Of a DNA stretch of 64,000 bases, positions 32,904 through 41,275 are shown in pieces. The stretch spans positions 62,001 through 126,000 of the forward strand of contig CAMNRM010000006.1 in assembly GCA_946553025.1 (NCBI GenBank), in the 5' to 3' direction. The DNA is from an uncultured Clostridium sp. Its GTDB lineage: Bacteria > Bacillota > Clostridia > Lachnospirales > Lachnospiraceae. The first letter of the stretch is position 1. Each line of letters starts with the position of its first letter. Below the pieces are notes generated by a model. It searched no databases. It worked only from the letters and a program-made list of their open reading frames with translations, and was not told the DNA's origin. A program made the position numbers and the translations under genes.

Positions 32904-34589
32904 ATGAGAAAAAGTAAGTGGACAAGAATAACAGCAGTTCTTCTGGCCGGTGCGATGGCCTTTGGGCTGACGGCCTGCGGCTCGTCGAGTGTAGACAGAC
33001 CCGGAGGAGCAACCGAATCAGCCGCAGACAGCGGAGAAGTAAGCGCAGACCAAGGCGGCGGGGGGGCAACCGAGGCTGCTCTTGATGCTGCTTCCGGGGA
33101 AAAGGTTCTCACCGCCGCAGTTTCCACGGCATGGGATACGATGATGCCCTTAAATACGACGAGCAATTACACCCGTATGATCTGTGATCAGATTTATGAT
33201 CGGCTGACCCAGTGCAGGGCCGACGGCACGATCGAGGGACGTCTGGCAGAGTCCTGGACGGTAAATGACGACTCTACCGCAGTGACCTTCACTCTTCATG
33301 ACAATGCGGTGTGGTCGGACGGCGAGCCTGTAACGGCGGATGATGTGGTATTTTCTTATCAGATGTATTCTGACCCCAAAGTAGATGCAAAGAGCCGTTA
33401 TCACCTGCAGTACATTGCCGGTGTGGATGATTCTGGAGCAGAACTTTCCGAGGATTCGATTAAGGTGACGGCGGACGATGAGCATACCGTTACGTTTGAA
33501 TTAAAGAGTTCCATGTTTGCCGATACCTTCCTTCAGGATATCGATACCGTGTTTATTATTCCCAAGCATATTTTTGAGGGAAAGACTGCTGAAGAGATTA
33601 ATGCCCCGGATTTATGGGCAAAACCGGTAGGTTCCGGTCCATTTATCTATGACAGTGAGATCAACGGCGAGCGCATGGAATTTGTTAAGAACCCGAATTA
33701 TTATCTGGGCGTACCCAAGGTAGACCGTCTGGTTATCCGCGTTACCGACTCAGCCAGTATGCTTGCCGGCCTGATTAACGGGGAACTGGATTTAATCGGC
33801 TATGATTCGATTATTATTGACGACTGGGAGATGGCAAAGGAGCAGGAAAATCTGGTTACGGTTTCGGTTCCTACGACTTCTTATAGTACATTAATTTTTA
33901 ACACCGATAAGCCTTATCTTGGACAGGAGGTTCGTCAGGCTCTCAGCATGGCCATTAACCGCCAGGTATTAGTGGATGCCCTGTTCCAGGGAGAGGCAGA
34001 GGCGATTGTTACTCCGTTCTGCAGCGTAAGCCCTTATTACAATCCGGAAGTAGAAGTGTGGTACGATCCGGAAAAGGCAAAGAGTATGCTTCAGGAAGCA
34101 AACTTCCCCTTTGACCAGACCCTGGTATTCTATATTGCTTCGGGAAGCAGCGTGACCGAACGTATTGCGGCCCTGATTGTTCAGGATTTACAGAAGGTAG
34201 GCGTTAAGGTGCAGATTGAACAGGTAGACTTCCCGACCTTGATGAACAATATGCTGGACGGAAAACATGATATGGGAATTATCGGTTCCGGCGGAACCAT
34301 GGACCCAAGCGAGAGCCGGGAGATGATTCATCCGGACAGTTCCGTAAACTTCTGCCAGCTTAAAGATACGGAGCTGACGGACATTATTGATAAGGGAAAT
34401 GCCGAACTGACCTTTGAGGCAAGAAAGCCTTATTTTGACGAATATCAGGTAAAGATCAGAGAGCGCTCTCCGATGGCTTATCTGTATTGTAAAAATGTTC
34501 TGACCGCCTATAATAAGCGGGTCAGCGGCGTTGAGGTAGAGAACTTTAACTCCCTGAACTGGTCAAGCTGGAACTGGGATATTGAATAA
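32904..34589 (+). CDS. oppA: Oligopeptide-binding lipoprotein OppA
   Basis: 561 residues. Signal peptide with lipobox LTAC (Cys25), then an acidic low-complexity linker (residues 26-65, Gly/Ala/Ser/Glu), then a family 5 solute-binding domain: LAESWTVNDDSTAVTFTLHD, VWSDGEPVTADDVVFSY and the C-terminal periplasmic-type lobe with KPYLGQEVRQALSMAINR. It captures peptides outside the membrane and hands them to OppBC. AGGAGG lies seven bases before ATG 32904. Placing the binding protein in the middle of the operon (B-C-A-D-F) differs from the A-first order of E. coli. Confidence 0.93.
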   Translation: MRKSKWTRITAVLLAGAMAFGLTACGSSSVDRPGGATESAADSGEVSADQGGGGATEAALDAASGEKVLTAAVSTAWDTMMPLNTTSNYTRMICDQIYDRLTQCRADGTIEGRLAESWTVNDDSTAVTFTLHDNAVWSDGEPVTADDVVFSYQMYSDPKVDAKSRYHLQYIAGVDDSGAELSEDSIKVTADDEHTVTFELKSSMFADTFLQDIDTVFIIPKHIFEGKTAEEINAPDLWAKPVGSGPFIYDSEINGERMEFVKNPNYYLGVPKVDRLVIRVTDSASMLAGLINGELDLIGYDSIIIDDWEMAKEQENLVTVSVPTTSYSTLIFNTDKPYLGQEVRQALSMAINRQVLVDALFQGEAEAIVTPFCSVSPYYNPEVEVWYDPEKAKSMLQEANFPFDQTLVFYIASGSSVTERIAALIVQDLQKVGVKVQIEQVDFPTLMNNMLDGKHDMGIIGSGGTMDPSESREMIHPDSSVNFCQLKDTELTDIIDKGNAELTFEARKPYFDEYQVKIRERSPMAYLYCKNVLTAYNKRVSGVEVENFNSLNWSSWNWDIE

Positions 34590-34653
34590 TACAGACCTGT
34601 TTGTCCCCAAAGGGCAGGATGGGCTGTGAAGCGTGCACATAATGGAGGAAACT

Positions 34654-35622
34654 ATGGATTCATTGCTAAAGGTAGAAGGACTGCAGGTTCAGTTTCAGAC
34701 CAAAAAAGGAATAAATACTTCCGTAGACGGGGTCAGTTTCTCGATTGGAAAGGGAGAAATTCTAGGGATTGTGGGAGAGTCCGGCTGCGGGAAAAGCGTG
34801 ACCAGCCTGTCCATCCTGCAGCTTTTGGGAACGAACGCGAAAATTTCTCAGGGAAGCATCAAGCTTTCCGGCCGGGAACTTCTGGGATTATCAGAAGAGG
34901 AAATGTGTAAAATCCGCGGAAATGAAATTGCGATGATTTTTCAGGACCCGATGACCGCATTGAATCCTACGCTGACCATAGGAGAACAGTTGATTGAGCC
35001 CCTGGTGATCCACCAGGGCTACAGTAAGGCGGATGCCCGGAAAGAAGCGGTGGAGGTCTTAAAAAAGGTGGGGATTGCCGCGCCGGAAAAGCGGATGAAG
35101 GAATATCCCCATCAGCTTTCCGGCGGTATGCGCCAGAGGGTAATGATTGCCATGGCGGTTTCCTGTGCACCCAAGCTTTTAATTGCCGACGAGCCGACAA
35201 CGGCGCTGGATGTTACCATTCAGGCGCAGATTCTTGAACTTATGCTGGAACTGCGCCAGAACATGGATACGGCGATTATTCTGATTACCCACGATATGGG
35301 TGTGGTTGCCGAAACCGCGGACAATATTCTTGTGCTTTACGCCGGGAAGGTGGTGGAGTACGGTTCGGTAAAGGATATTTTTAATGCGCCGAAACACCCC
35401 TATACCCAAGGGCTTTTAAGTTCGATTCCGCCGCTTCAGGAGGATGTGGAAGAGTTAAATACCATAGAGGGCACGGTTCCTGCGCCCGGGCAGATGCCCG
35501 CAGGCTGTCGTTTTGGCCCGCGCTGTCCGTATGCCGGTGAGCATTGCCGCAGGGAGCAGCCGGGGCTTTATCCGGTGGAGGGCGCACTGGTAAGCTGCTT
35601 TCAGTATGCAAAACAGGATTAA
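34654..35622 (+). CDS. oppD: Oligopeptide ABC transporter ATPase OppD
   Basis: 322 residues. Walker [10 protein letters not shown]-loop, signature LSGGMRQRV, Walker [13 protein letters not shown] and switch His are intact, with the C-terminal oligopeptide/dipeptide extension carrying the Cys set [14 protein letters not shown], which binds a 4Fe-4S cluster in some homologues. ATG 34654 is preceded by GGAGG; an upstream GTG 34633 gives a longer frame without a site. 11 bp separate it from oppF. Confidence 0.93.
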   Translation: MDSLLKVEGLQVQFQTKKGINTSVDGVSFSIGKGEILGIVGESGCGKSVTSLSILQLLGTNAKISQGSIKLSGRELLGLSEEEMCKIRGNEIAMIFQDPMTALNPTLTIGEQLIEPLVIHQGYSKADARKEAVEVLKKVGIAAPEKRMKEYPHQLSGGMRQRVMIAMAVSCAPKLLIADEPTTALDVTIQAQILELMLELRQNMDTAIILITHDMGVVAETADNILVLYAGKVVEYGSVKDIFNAPKHPYTQGLLSSIPPLQEDVEELNTIEGTVPAPGQMPAGCRFGPRCPYAGEHCRREQPGLYPVEGALVSCFQYAKQD

Positions 35623-35633
35623 AGGTGGTCAAG

Positions 35634-36647
35634 ATGAAGAGTGAGAATACGAGTGTAAATGTAGAAAATACATCTCCGGTTTTGCTGGAAACGAAGAGTT
35701 TGCGAAAGTATTTTACAGGAAAAAAAGGACTGTTGAACCGAAATCCGCCGACGGTTAAAGCGGTCGATGACATTGATTTAACGATCCAAAAGGGCGAAAC
35801 TCTGGGGCTGGTGGGAGAATCCGGCTGCGGAAAGTCTACCCTGGGCAGAACCATCTTAAGGCTGATTCCCATGACTTCCGGGCAGGTGCTGTATGAAGGG
35901 CAGGACATTGCCGCCTACGATAAAAAGAAGATGTGGGAAATGCGAAAGAAGATGCAGATTATCTTCCAGGACCCGTACAGTTCTTTAAATCCCCGGATGA
36001 CGGTCTTAGATCTGGTCAGTGCCCCGCTGCAGGTTTACGGAATAGGAAGCCGGGAGGAGCAGAAGGAGATGGTGATCTCCATGCTTGGCGATGTAGGGCT
36101 GGATAAGCAGTATTTAAACCGCTTTCCGCATGAGTTTTCCGGCGGGCAGAGGCAGAGAATCGGCATTGCACGCGCCTTGATTTTAAATCCGGAGTTCGTC
36201 GTCTGTGATGAAGCGGTATCGGCCCTGGATGTTTCGGTGCGGGCGCAGGTCTTAAATCTGATGAAAAAGATGCAGAAAAAGAGAAATCTGACCTATCTTT
36301 TTATTTCCCATGATTTAAGCGTCGTCCGCCATGTCAGCGACCGGGTTGCCGTGATGTATCTGGGCAGCATTGTGGAGATTGCGGGAAAGAAGGGGCTTTA
36401 CAGCACGCCCCGCCATCCCTATACCCAGGCCCTGCTTTCCGCGATTCCGATTCCCGATGCCAACCGAAAGAGGAACCGCATTATTCTGGAAGGGGATGTG
36501 CCCAGTGCCTATAACCCGCCGTCAGGCTGTAAATTCCACACCCGCTGTCCCTATGCCCAGGAGAGATGCCGGACAGAGGTGCCAGGGCTTCGTCCGGCAG
36601 GTGACGGAGGGCATCTGGTCGCCTGTCACAGGGACGATTTGGGATAA
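35634..36647 (+). CDS. oppF: Oligopeptide ABC transporter ATPase OppF
   Basis: 337 residues. Walker [10 protein letters not shown], signature FSGGQRQRIGIARAL, Walker B VVCDEAVSALDVS, and the OppF C-terminal Cys cluster CKFHTRCPYAQERC. It pairs with OppD to power uptake. ATG 35634 lies after AAAGGTGG; the frame is open far upstream inside oppD but that part is a shadow. Last gene of the operon. Confidence 0.93.
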   Translation: MKSENTSVNVENTSPVLLETKSLRKYFTGKKGLLNRNPPTVKAVDDIDLTIQKGETLGLVGESGCGKSTLGRTILRLIPMTSGQVLYEGQDIAAYDKKKMWEMRKKMQIIFQDPYSSLNPRMTVLDLVSAPLQVYGIGSREEQKEMVISMLGDVGLDKQYLNRFPHEFSGGQRQRIGIARALILNPEFVVCDEAVSALDVSVRAQVLNLMKKMQKKRNLTYLFISHDLSVVRHVSDRVAVMYLGSIVEIAGKKGLYSTPRHPYTQALLSAIPIPDANRKRNRIILEGDVPSAYNPPSGCKFHTRCPYAQERCRTEVPGLRPAGDGGHLVACHRDDLG

Positions 36648-36706
36648 TAATACTTCTTTCTTTTGTGCATAAATTTTAACTGCTTTGAATATCATGTTAT
36701 AGACCA

Positions 36707-36752
36707 ATAAGCCTTTGTCGGTGAAAGCGTTGCTTTGAGGACAAGGGCTTAT
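36707..36752 (+). terminator. Hairpin downstream of oppF
   Basis: ATAAGCCTTTGTC (36707-36719) pairs with GACAAGGGCTTAT (36740-36752), one G-U pair, 20-base loop. No T-run follows, so it may stabilise the opp mRNA 3' end or end transcription weakly. Confidence 0.5.
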
Positions 36753-36808
36753 CCTGTTCCGGGGGCTAATACGTTTTTGTCTGTGTCTGAATATGGCCGT
36801 ACATCAGG

Positions 36809-36857
36809 TGCCGGACATTGGCAGAAACAAAGAACCTGATGCCGGACATCGGCAGAA
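36809..36857 (+). repeat. Two-copy tandem repeat before the PrcB-like gene
   Basis: TGCCGGACATTGGCAGAA (36809-36826) and TGCCGGACATCGGCAGAA (36840-36857), 31-bp period. The second copy lies 31 bp before the start codon. Confidence 0.7.
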
Positions 36858-36888
36858 GCGGAACATGTAAAAAAGGAGGAGTTTATTC

Positions 36889-37320
36889 ATGAGAAAAGCG
36901 GCAGTTCACAAATGGGCATTATGGATTCTGCTGGTGGCCTGGGTGTTTATCGTCCGGTGCCTTGGCGGGTGCGGTGCAGATACAGCCGATAAGGGAAAGG
37001 TAAGGGATCTGGAGTTTACCGTGGTTGGCGACGGAGAGATACCGGAAGAATTGCGAAATACCATTGAGCAGAAGAAGGCCAGTCCGTTTAAACTCACCTA
37101 TTCTGACGATCAGGGGCTTTACATAGTAACCGGTTATGGGGAACAGGAGAGCGGGGGCTACAGCATCGTTGTGGAAGAACTTTACCTGACGGAAAACTCC
37201 ATTGTCTTCGACACGGAACTTCGGGGGCCGGAGAGCGCAGAGAGCGCAGGAAGTGAAAAATCCTATCCCTATATTGTCGTAAAGACCGAAGTTTTGGAAA
37301 ATCCTGTAGTATTTCAGTAG
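36889..37320 (+). CDS. Lipoprotein with PrcB-like C-terminal domain
   Basis: 143 residues. Signal peptide with lipobox LGGC (Cys28). The rest matches the PrcB_C fold: YIVTGYGEQESGGYSIVVEELYL followed by an extended strand and SYPYIVVKTE. In Treponema, PrcB is a stabilising subunit of a surface protease, and the isolated domain is widespread in clostridial lipoproteins of unknown role. AAGGAGG precedes ATG 36889. It is probably a stand-alone envelope protein. Confidence 0.8.
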   Translation: MRKAAVHKWALWILLVAWVFIVRCLGGCGADTADKGKVRDLEFTVVGDGEIPEELRNTIEQKKASPFKLTYSDDQGLYIVTGYGEQESGGYSIVVEELYLTENSIVFDTELRGPESAESAGSEKSYPYIVVKTEVLENPVVFQ

Positions 37321-37395
37321 AATATTATTAATACTTCTTTATTTCTCCTTTCCCTTTGTGTTATACTATTGTGGCATAGCTGCGGCTGAAGATGT

Positions 37396-37442
37396 GCTGC
37401 TGTTTGCACAGGACTGCGCAGGGCCTGAATGTAAACAGCAGC
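37396..37442 (+). promoter_or_regulatory. Inverted repeat in the cysE leader
   Basis: GCTGCTGTTT (37396-37405) pairs with AAACAGCAGC (37433-37442) around a 27-base loop, about 70 bp before cysE. A TATACT at about 37363 may be the -10 box. No T-box or S-box consensus was found. Confidence 0.5.
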
Positions 37443-37512
37443 GCAGGTGTCCATTCCTGCTTGGCAGCATATGCTGTTAAAAAGGACAGAAAAAGTAAGG
37501 AGTAAATATAAG

Positions 37513-38178
37513 ATGATATTAAAAGATATTTGGCTTGATGTGAAGGCTGTGCAGGCCAGGGACCCGGCAGCCAGGAGTGCGTTGGAGGTGCTGCTTCTCT
37601 ACCAGGGCGTACATGCTTTGATTCTGCATCGTTTTGCGCATTGGTTTTACCAGCATAAAATGTTTTTTATTGCCCGGCTGATTTCGCAGATTAACCGTTT
37701 TCTCACCTTAATTGAAATTCATCCCGGGGCAAAGATGGGACACGGGATTTTAATTGATCACGGCAGCGGCGTGGTTATCGGAGAAACCGCGGTTGTGGGG
37801 GATAACTGTACCATTTACCAGGGGGTGACTCTGGGCGGCGTGGGCTTAAATAAAGGAAAACGTCATCCTACCCTGGGGAATAATGTCACCGTGGGCTGCG
37901 GGGCAAAGATTTTAGGGGCATTTGAAGTGGGGGATAACTGCTCGATTGCGGCGAATGCCGTTTTGTTAAAGCCTCTGGAGGATAATGTCACTGCCGCAGG
38001 AATTCCCGCACGCCCGGTAAAGAAAGACGGGGTGAAAATTCCGGGAAAACCGGCGGTAAATACCGAGGAGATTGAACGTCTGAATAAACGGATTGCCTGC
38101 CTGGAACAGGAAATCCGGCGGCTGCAGAAGGAGCAGAGGGAAAAGAAGCTGCAGCATCATTCAGCAAGAATATCCTGA
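37513..38178 (+). CDS. cysE: Serine O-acetyltransferase
   Basis: 221 residues of the short EpsC/CysE type: N-terminal helical domain (RDPAARSALEVLLLYQG), then a left-handed beta-helix of hexapeptide repeats with GHGILIDHGSGVVIGETA and the catalytic His/Asp block, IYQGVTLGGVG. It makes O-acetylserine from serine and acetyl-CoA for cysteine synthesis. ATG 37513 is preceded by AAGGAG; an upstream GTG 37447 lacks one. The tail from about 185 is a Glu/Lys/Arg coiled coil, longer than in the usual enzyme. It ends in an intrinsic terminator. Confidence 0.93.
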   Translation: MILKDIWLDVKAVQARDPAARSALEVLLLYQGVHALILHRFAHWFYQHKMFFIARLISQINRFLTLIEIHPGAKMGHGILIDHGSGVVIGETAVVGDNCTIYQGVTLGGVGLNKGKRHPTLGNNVTVGCGAKILGAFEVGDNCSIAANAVLLKPLEDNVTAAGIPARPVKKDGVKIPGKPAVNTEEIERLNKRIACLEQEIRRLQKEQREKKLQHHSARIS

Positions 38179-38217
38179 AACTGCGGTTTTCATGGATTTT
38201 TGTCCGTTGCTGTGAAC

Positions 38218-38230
38218 GTGTGAACCGTAA
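38218..38230 (+). repeat. Dispersed GTGAAC-GTAAC repeat, copy at 38.2 kb
   Basis: GTGTGAACCGTAA, preceded by TTGCTGTGAAC, in the gap after cysE. See the dispersed-repeat finding. Confidence 0.55.
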
Positions 38231-38312
38231 TGTTTAAACTGCGGTTGACAGGGAAAGATGTATTGTTTTTGATTCGGTGAGGGATGGAGAGAGAATAAGA
38301 GAGATGAGGAGA

Positions 38313-38349
38313 GGGCTGCTGTACTTTTTATTGTACGGCAGCCCTTTTT
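38313..38349 (+). terminator. Rho-independent terminator after cysE
   Basis: GGGCTGCTGTAC (38313-38324) pairs with GTACGGCAGCCC (38333-38344), then TTTTT. Strong GC stem. It may work in both directions for the convergent sialidase-like gene. Confidence 0.9.
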
Positions 38350-38391
38350 GGCGTCTTTATTCAGTTCTGCTTATTCTGTACTGTTTCTGTG

Positions 38392-39561
38392 TCAATTATG
38401 GATATCCGGCTGTCCCAGGGCTTTATTTACAAGAATTTTTAAGCGCCCTTTTGCGGAGGCAAGTGTTCCGCAGAGAATATCTTCTTCCGTGAATTTAGCC
38501 ATTAAGATCTCCCTTTGTTTTACCCGCTCCCAGTCATAGGTAACATAGATATATCCGTCGTCGGCTTCCGCGGCATCCGGATAGGAAACCTCATTGCGTG
38601 CATCCAGCAGCAGGGTATAGGGCCAGGTTTTGCCGTCGTCTTCGCTGAGCATGGCGGTGAGATGACTTCTTCCTTTCCAGCTTTTTACATTTCCCTGGCG
38701 CATAATATCTTCCAGATCAATTCTCTGTTCAAACTGATGGTGGTTGATCATCAGCAGGCGGCCGGATTTCAGGCGGCGGATGTGAAAGCGTGAGCAGGGG
38801 CCGTCAATAGAACTTTTCCTTCCCGGACTCCAGGTTCTTCCGCCGTCGCTGGAGAAGCTTTCGCCAATCCCGTCAAAGGTTCTTACAAGCATCCAAAGTG
38901 TCCCGTCTTTTTTCTCGACAAGCATGTGTTCATCGAAGCTGCGGTTGGGCACATCCGCACGGCCTTTTAAGCTAATGGTTTTTCCCTTATCCAGGGAAGA
39001 ATAGACATTGGAAAACTGTTCGTTTTCCAGACCGTGGCGTTCTGCGGGGATGCTTCCGCTGGTATCGCACCAGATGGCACAGGGAAAGAGCCATTCGTTA
39101 TTCTGGGTAATTAAGGGTTTGTTCATCATAATTCCATTGGCAATGCGGCGGGGGAGCGACCAGGTCAGTTCATCGGCATCGGGCTCGTCGCAGATTACGG
39201 CCCATACGCCGCTGCGTCCGTCATTAAAACCCCTGGCCTGTGTGTAGAACATCCAGAGCCGCCCGTCCGGGTCCAGCCAGAGGTTCGGGTCATAGATCCG
39301 GCAGGACGGATCGGGATGTTCGACGACGGCAGTACAGGAAGAAAAGCTTTCTCCGCCGTTATCGCTGGTGCAGAGCACCATAATATTTCCTCCGACCTCG
39401 GCATCCTGGCCGGAATAAAAGTTGATAAAGATTCGTCCCTTCCTGCTTACTTCAATCGAAGGTATGCCCTGCCATCGGCGATAGCTGTCCTGAAAACGCT
39501 CCTGTTTTGCATTGGTGTAGAGGGTTGCCGGCAGTAATGATGGTTCTGTTTGTTTTGTCAT
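38392..39561 (-). CDS. Sialidase-like BNR-repeat glycosidase (cytoplasmic)
   Basis: 389 residues with at least three Asp-box (BNR) motifs of the S-x-D-x-G-x-T-W type: CTSDNGGESF, SSDGGRTWS and SEDDGKTW. An N-terminal RRWQGIPSIEVS block recalls the sialidase Arg region. The six-bladed beta-propeller of exo-sialidases fits. There is no signal peptide, so it should act inside the cell on imported material, consistent with the divergent ABC transporter. Alternatives are a related BNR_2 hydrolase with another sugar substrate. ATG 39561 follows AGGAGG. It diverges from the allantoinase-like gene over a 294-bp region with palindromes. Confidence 0.8.
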   Translation of the reverse strand: MTKQTEPSLLPATLYTNAKQERFQDSYRRWQGIPSIEVSRKGRIFINFYSGQDAEVGGNIMVLCTSDNGGESFSSCTAVVEHPDPSCRIYDPNLWLDPDGRLWMFYTQARGFNDGRSGVWAVICDEPDADELTWSLPRRIANGIMMNKPLITQNNEWLFPCAIWCDTSGSIPAERHGLENEQFSNVYSSLDKGKTISLKGRADVPNRSFDEHMLVEKKDGTLWMLVRTFDGIGESFSSDGGRTWSPGRKSSIDGPCSRFHIRRLKSGRLLMINHHQFEQRIDLEDIMRQGNVKSWKGRSHLTAMLSEDDGKTWPYTLLLDARNEVSYPDAAEADDGYIYVTYDWERVKQREILMAKFTEEDILCGTLASAKGRLKILVNKALGQPDIHN

Positions 39562-39626
39562 TGATTTTCCTCCTGAATAATTATGGTAAAAAATGTAATT
39601 TGTAGAATATTGATACCATGATAGCT

Positions 39627-39643
39627 ATTCATTAATGATGAAT
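39627..39643. promoter_or_regulatory. Operator-like palindrome in the divergent region
   Basis: ATTCAT-5-ATGAAT (39627-39632 and 39638-39643). It resembles a GntR/FadR-type half-site pair and lies nearer the sialidase-like gene. Confidence 0.4.
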
Positions 39644-39711
39644 AATTATAGTGTATCATAATAAAAAAATGAAGTCAATAGAGAAAAAATTATAGTTTTT
39701 GACGAAAGATA

Positions 39712-39769
39712 GTGACAAATACCGGAGCAACGTGTATAATCTGACTTATCATAGTTAATCATATATGAT
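39712..39769 (+). promoter_or_regulatory. Promoter and operator of the allantoinase-like operon
   Basis: GTGACA (39712-39717), 17 bp, perfect TATAAT (39735-39740). A 12-bp perfect palindrome ATCATATATGAT (39758-39769) lies just past the expected start site, where a repressor would block transcription. The FCD-domain regulator of this cluster is the obvious candidate. Confidence 0.65.
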
Positions 39770-39820
39770 GAGCAACGGAAAGAGAGCATGGAAATTTTTC
39801 TGTGGAAGAAGCATAGGAAT

Positions 39821-39834
39821 GTGTGAACAGTAAC
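39821..39834 (+). repeat. Dispersed GTGAAC-GTAAC repeat, copy at 39.8 kb
   Basis: GTGTGAACAGTAAC, exact core, 22 bp before the allantoinase-like start and therefore inside its 5' leader. Confidence 0.65.
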
Positions 39835-39855
39835 AAATGGATAAGGTGATGAAGG

Positions 39856-41229
39856 ATGAAAAAAAGGACGGTATTTACAGGAGGTAAGATTGTGCTGCCC
39901 GGGGCTGTAACGGAAGGCGATCTGCTTGTGGAAGAGGGAAAGGTGGCAGGGATTATTCAAAGGGAAAGCGGGACGGATTTTTTGGAGGGTGAGGTTATCG
40001 ACGTGCACGGGAAGGTCTTGTTCCCGGGACTCATCGATCCCCATGTTCATATGTGGGACCCGTCGCCCTTAAATTACCGGGAGGACTGGTACTGTGGCTC
40101 GCAGTGCGCGGCAGAAGGCGGGATTACGACGATTGTGGATATGCCGCTGAGCGTGCCGCCGGTAGTGGATGAAGAAGGTTTTTCTTTAAAGCTGGATATT
40201 GCAGAGAAGAATTCTTTTGTGGATTTTGCTTTTTGGGGCGGGCTGACGCCGGGATGTATTTCCCAGATGGAAAACCTGGATAAGCTGGGCTGTGTGGCTT
40301 ATAAGGGATTTATGAGTTTTGCCAATCCCGACTACCCGCAGATTACGGACGGTTATCTGGTGGAAGGGATGAAAAAAGCCGCGGCTTTGCACACGGTGAT
40401 TGGTGTACATGCGGAAAATGCGGAGGTTGCCGATTTTGGGAGCCGGCGGATGGCAGAGAGCGGTGAGTGTGACGAGGCAAAACATGATGAGGCCAGACCC
40501 TGGTGGGCAGAGTTGGAGGCGATACAGCGGGCCTGTTTATTTTCTAAAGTAATGGGAAACCAGCTTTACATCTGCCATATGACGATTGCGGAAGGGGCGG
40601 CTTATCTGAAGCAGGCAAAGAGCGAAGGCTTGCCGGTCTATGTGGAAACCTGTCCGCAGTATCTTTTGTTTGATAAAGGTATTCTGCGGGAAAAGGGGGC
40701 TTATGCCAAGTGTAATCCGCCCATGCGCAGCCGGGAGAATGTGGAGAAGCTTTGGTCCTATGTGCTGGACGGAACGATTGACACGATTGGTTCGGATCAC
40801 GGGCCTTACCGGGATGACGAAAAGGTGAAGGAAGGAAACTTCTTTCGTGAATTATGCGGATTTGGCGGATTTGACGGGATGTTTCCCGCCCTGCTGACGG
40901 AAGGTGTACACCGCCGGGGTATGCGTCTGGAACGGCTGGCAGAACTGACTTCGGAAAATGCGGCAAGAATTATGGGGCTGTTTCCAAAAAAAGGAAACCT
41001 TTTGCCGGGAGCAGACGCCGATATTGTTGTGGTTGATTTGGACGAGGAGTGGAGGTTTGACGGGAAAAAGAGTTTATCCAAGACGAAATCGGACAAGAAT
41101 ATTTATCATGGAATGTCCATGAAAGGACGGGTAAAGCAGACCTGGGTGCGGGGAAAACTGGTTTACCAGAACGGAGAGATTAAAGGGCAGGCAGGTTTTG
41201 GCCGTTATGTGGCAAGATATGGAAAGTAA
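39856..41229 (+). CDS. Allantoinase/dihydropyrimidinase-like amidohydrolase
   Basis: 457 residues of the cyclic amidohydrolase family. The binuclear metal site is complete: DPHVHM (HxH), the carboxylated Lys in AYKGFMSF, His in GVHAEN, His in YICHMT and the catalytic Asp in GSDHGPY. The closest family in my judgement is AllB allantoinase, but the genome context (ribose-type transporter, sialidase-like enzyme, epimerase) is not that of a purine pathway, so a different cyclic amide may be the substrate. The ATPase gene frame begins within its last codons; the probable true start is 46 bp after its stop. Confidence 0.8.
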   Translation: MKKRTVFTGGKIVLPGAVTEGDLLVEEGKVAGIIQRESGTDFLEGEVIDVHGKVLFPGLIDPHVHMWDPSPLNYREDWYCGSQCAAEGGITTIVDMPLSVPPVVDEEGFSLKLDIAEKNSFVDFAFWGGLTPGCISQMENLDKLGCVAYKGFMSFANPDYPQITDGYLVEGMKKAAALHTVIGVHAENAEVADFGSRRMAESGECDEAKHDEARPWWAELEAIQRACLFSKVMGNQLYICHMTIAEGAAYLKQAKSEGLPVYVETCPQYLLFDKGILREKGAYAKCNPPMRSRENVEKLWSYVLDGTIDTIGSDHGPYRDDEKVKEGNFFRELCGFGGFDGMFPALLTEGVHRRGMRLERLAELTSENAARIMGLFPKKGNLLPGADADIVVVDLDEEWRFDGKKSLSKTKSDKNIYHGMSMKGRVKQTWVRGKLVYQNGEIKGQAGFGRYVARYGK

Positions 41230-41275
41230 AAGACGGTCAGCGGCAGAAAAGGCAGGCAGGAAAGGAAGTGAGGCG

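Noticed and set aside
36707-36752. Strong intrinsic terminator after oppF
   Set aside because: The stem is good but no U-tract follows; kept only as a hairpin with modest confidence.
37321-37512. T-box or SAM riboswitch in the cysE leader
   Set aside because: An inverted repeat exists, but the T-box core (TGGNACCGCG-like) and S-box motifs are absent and there is no terminator T-run.
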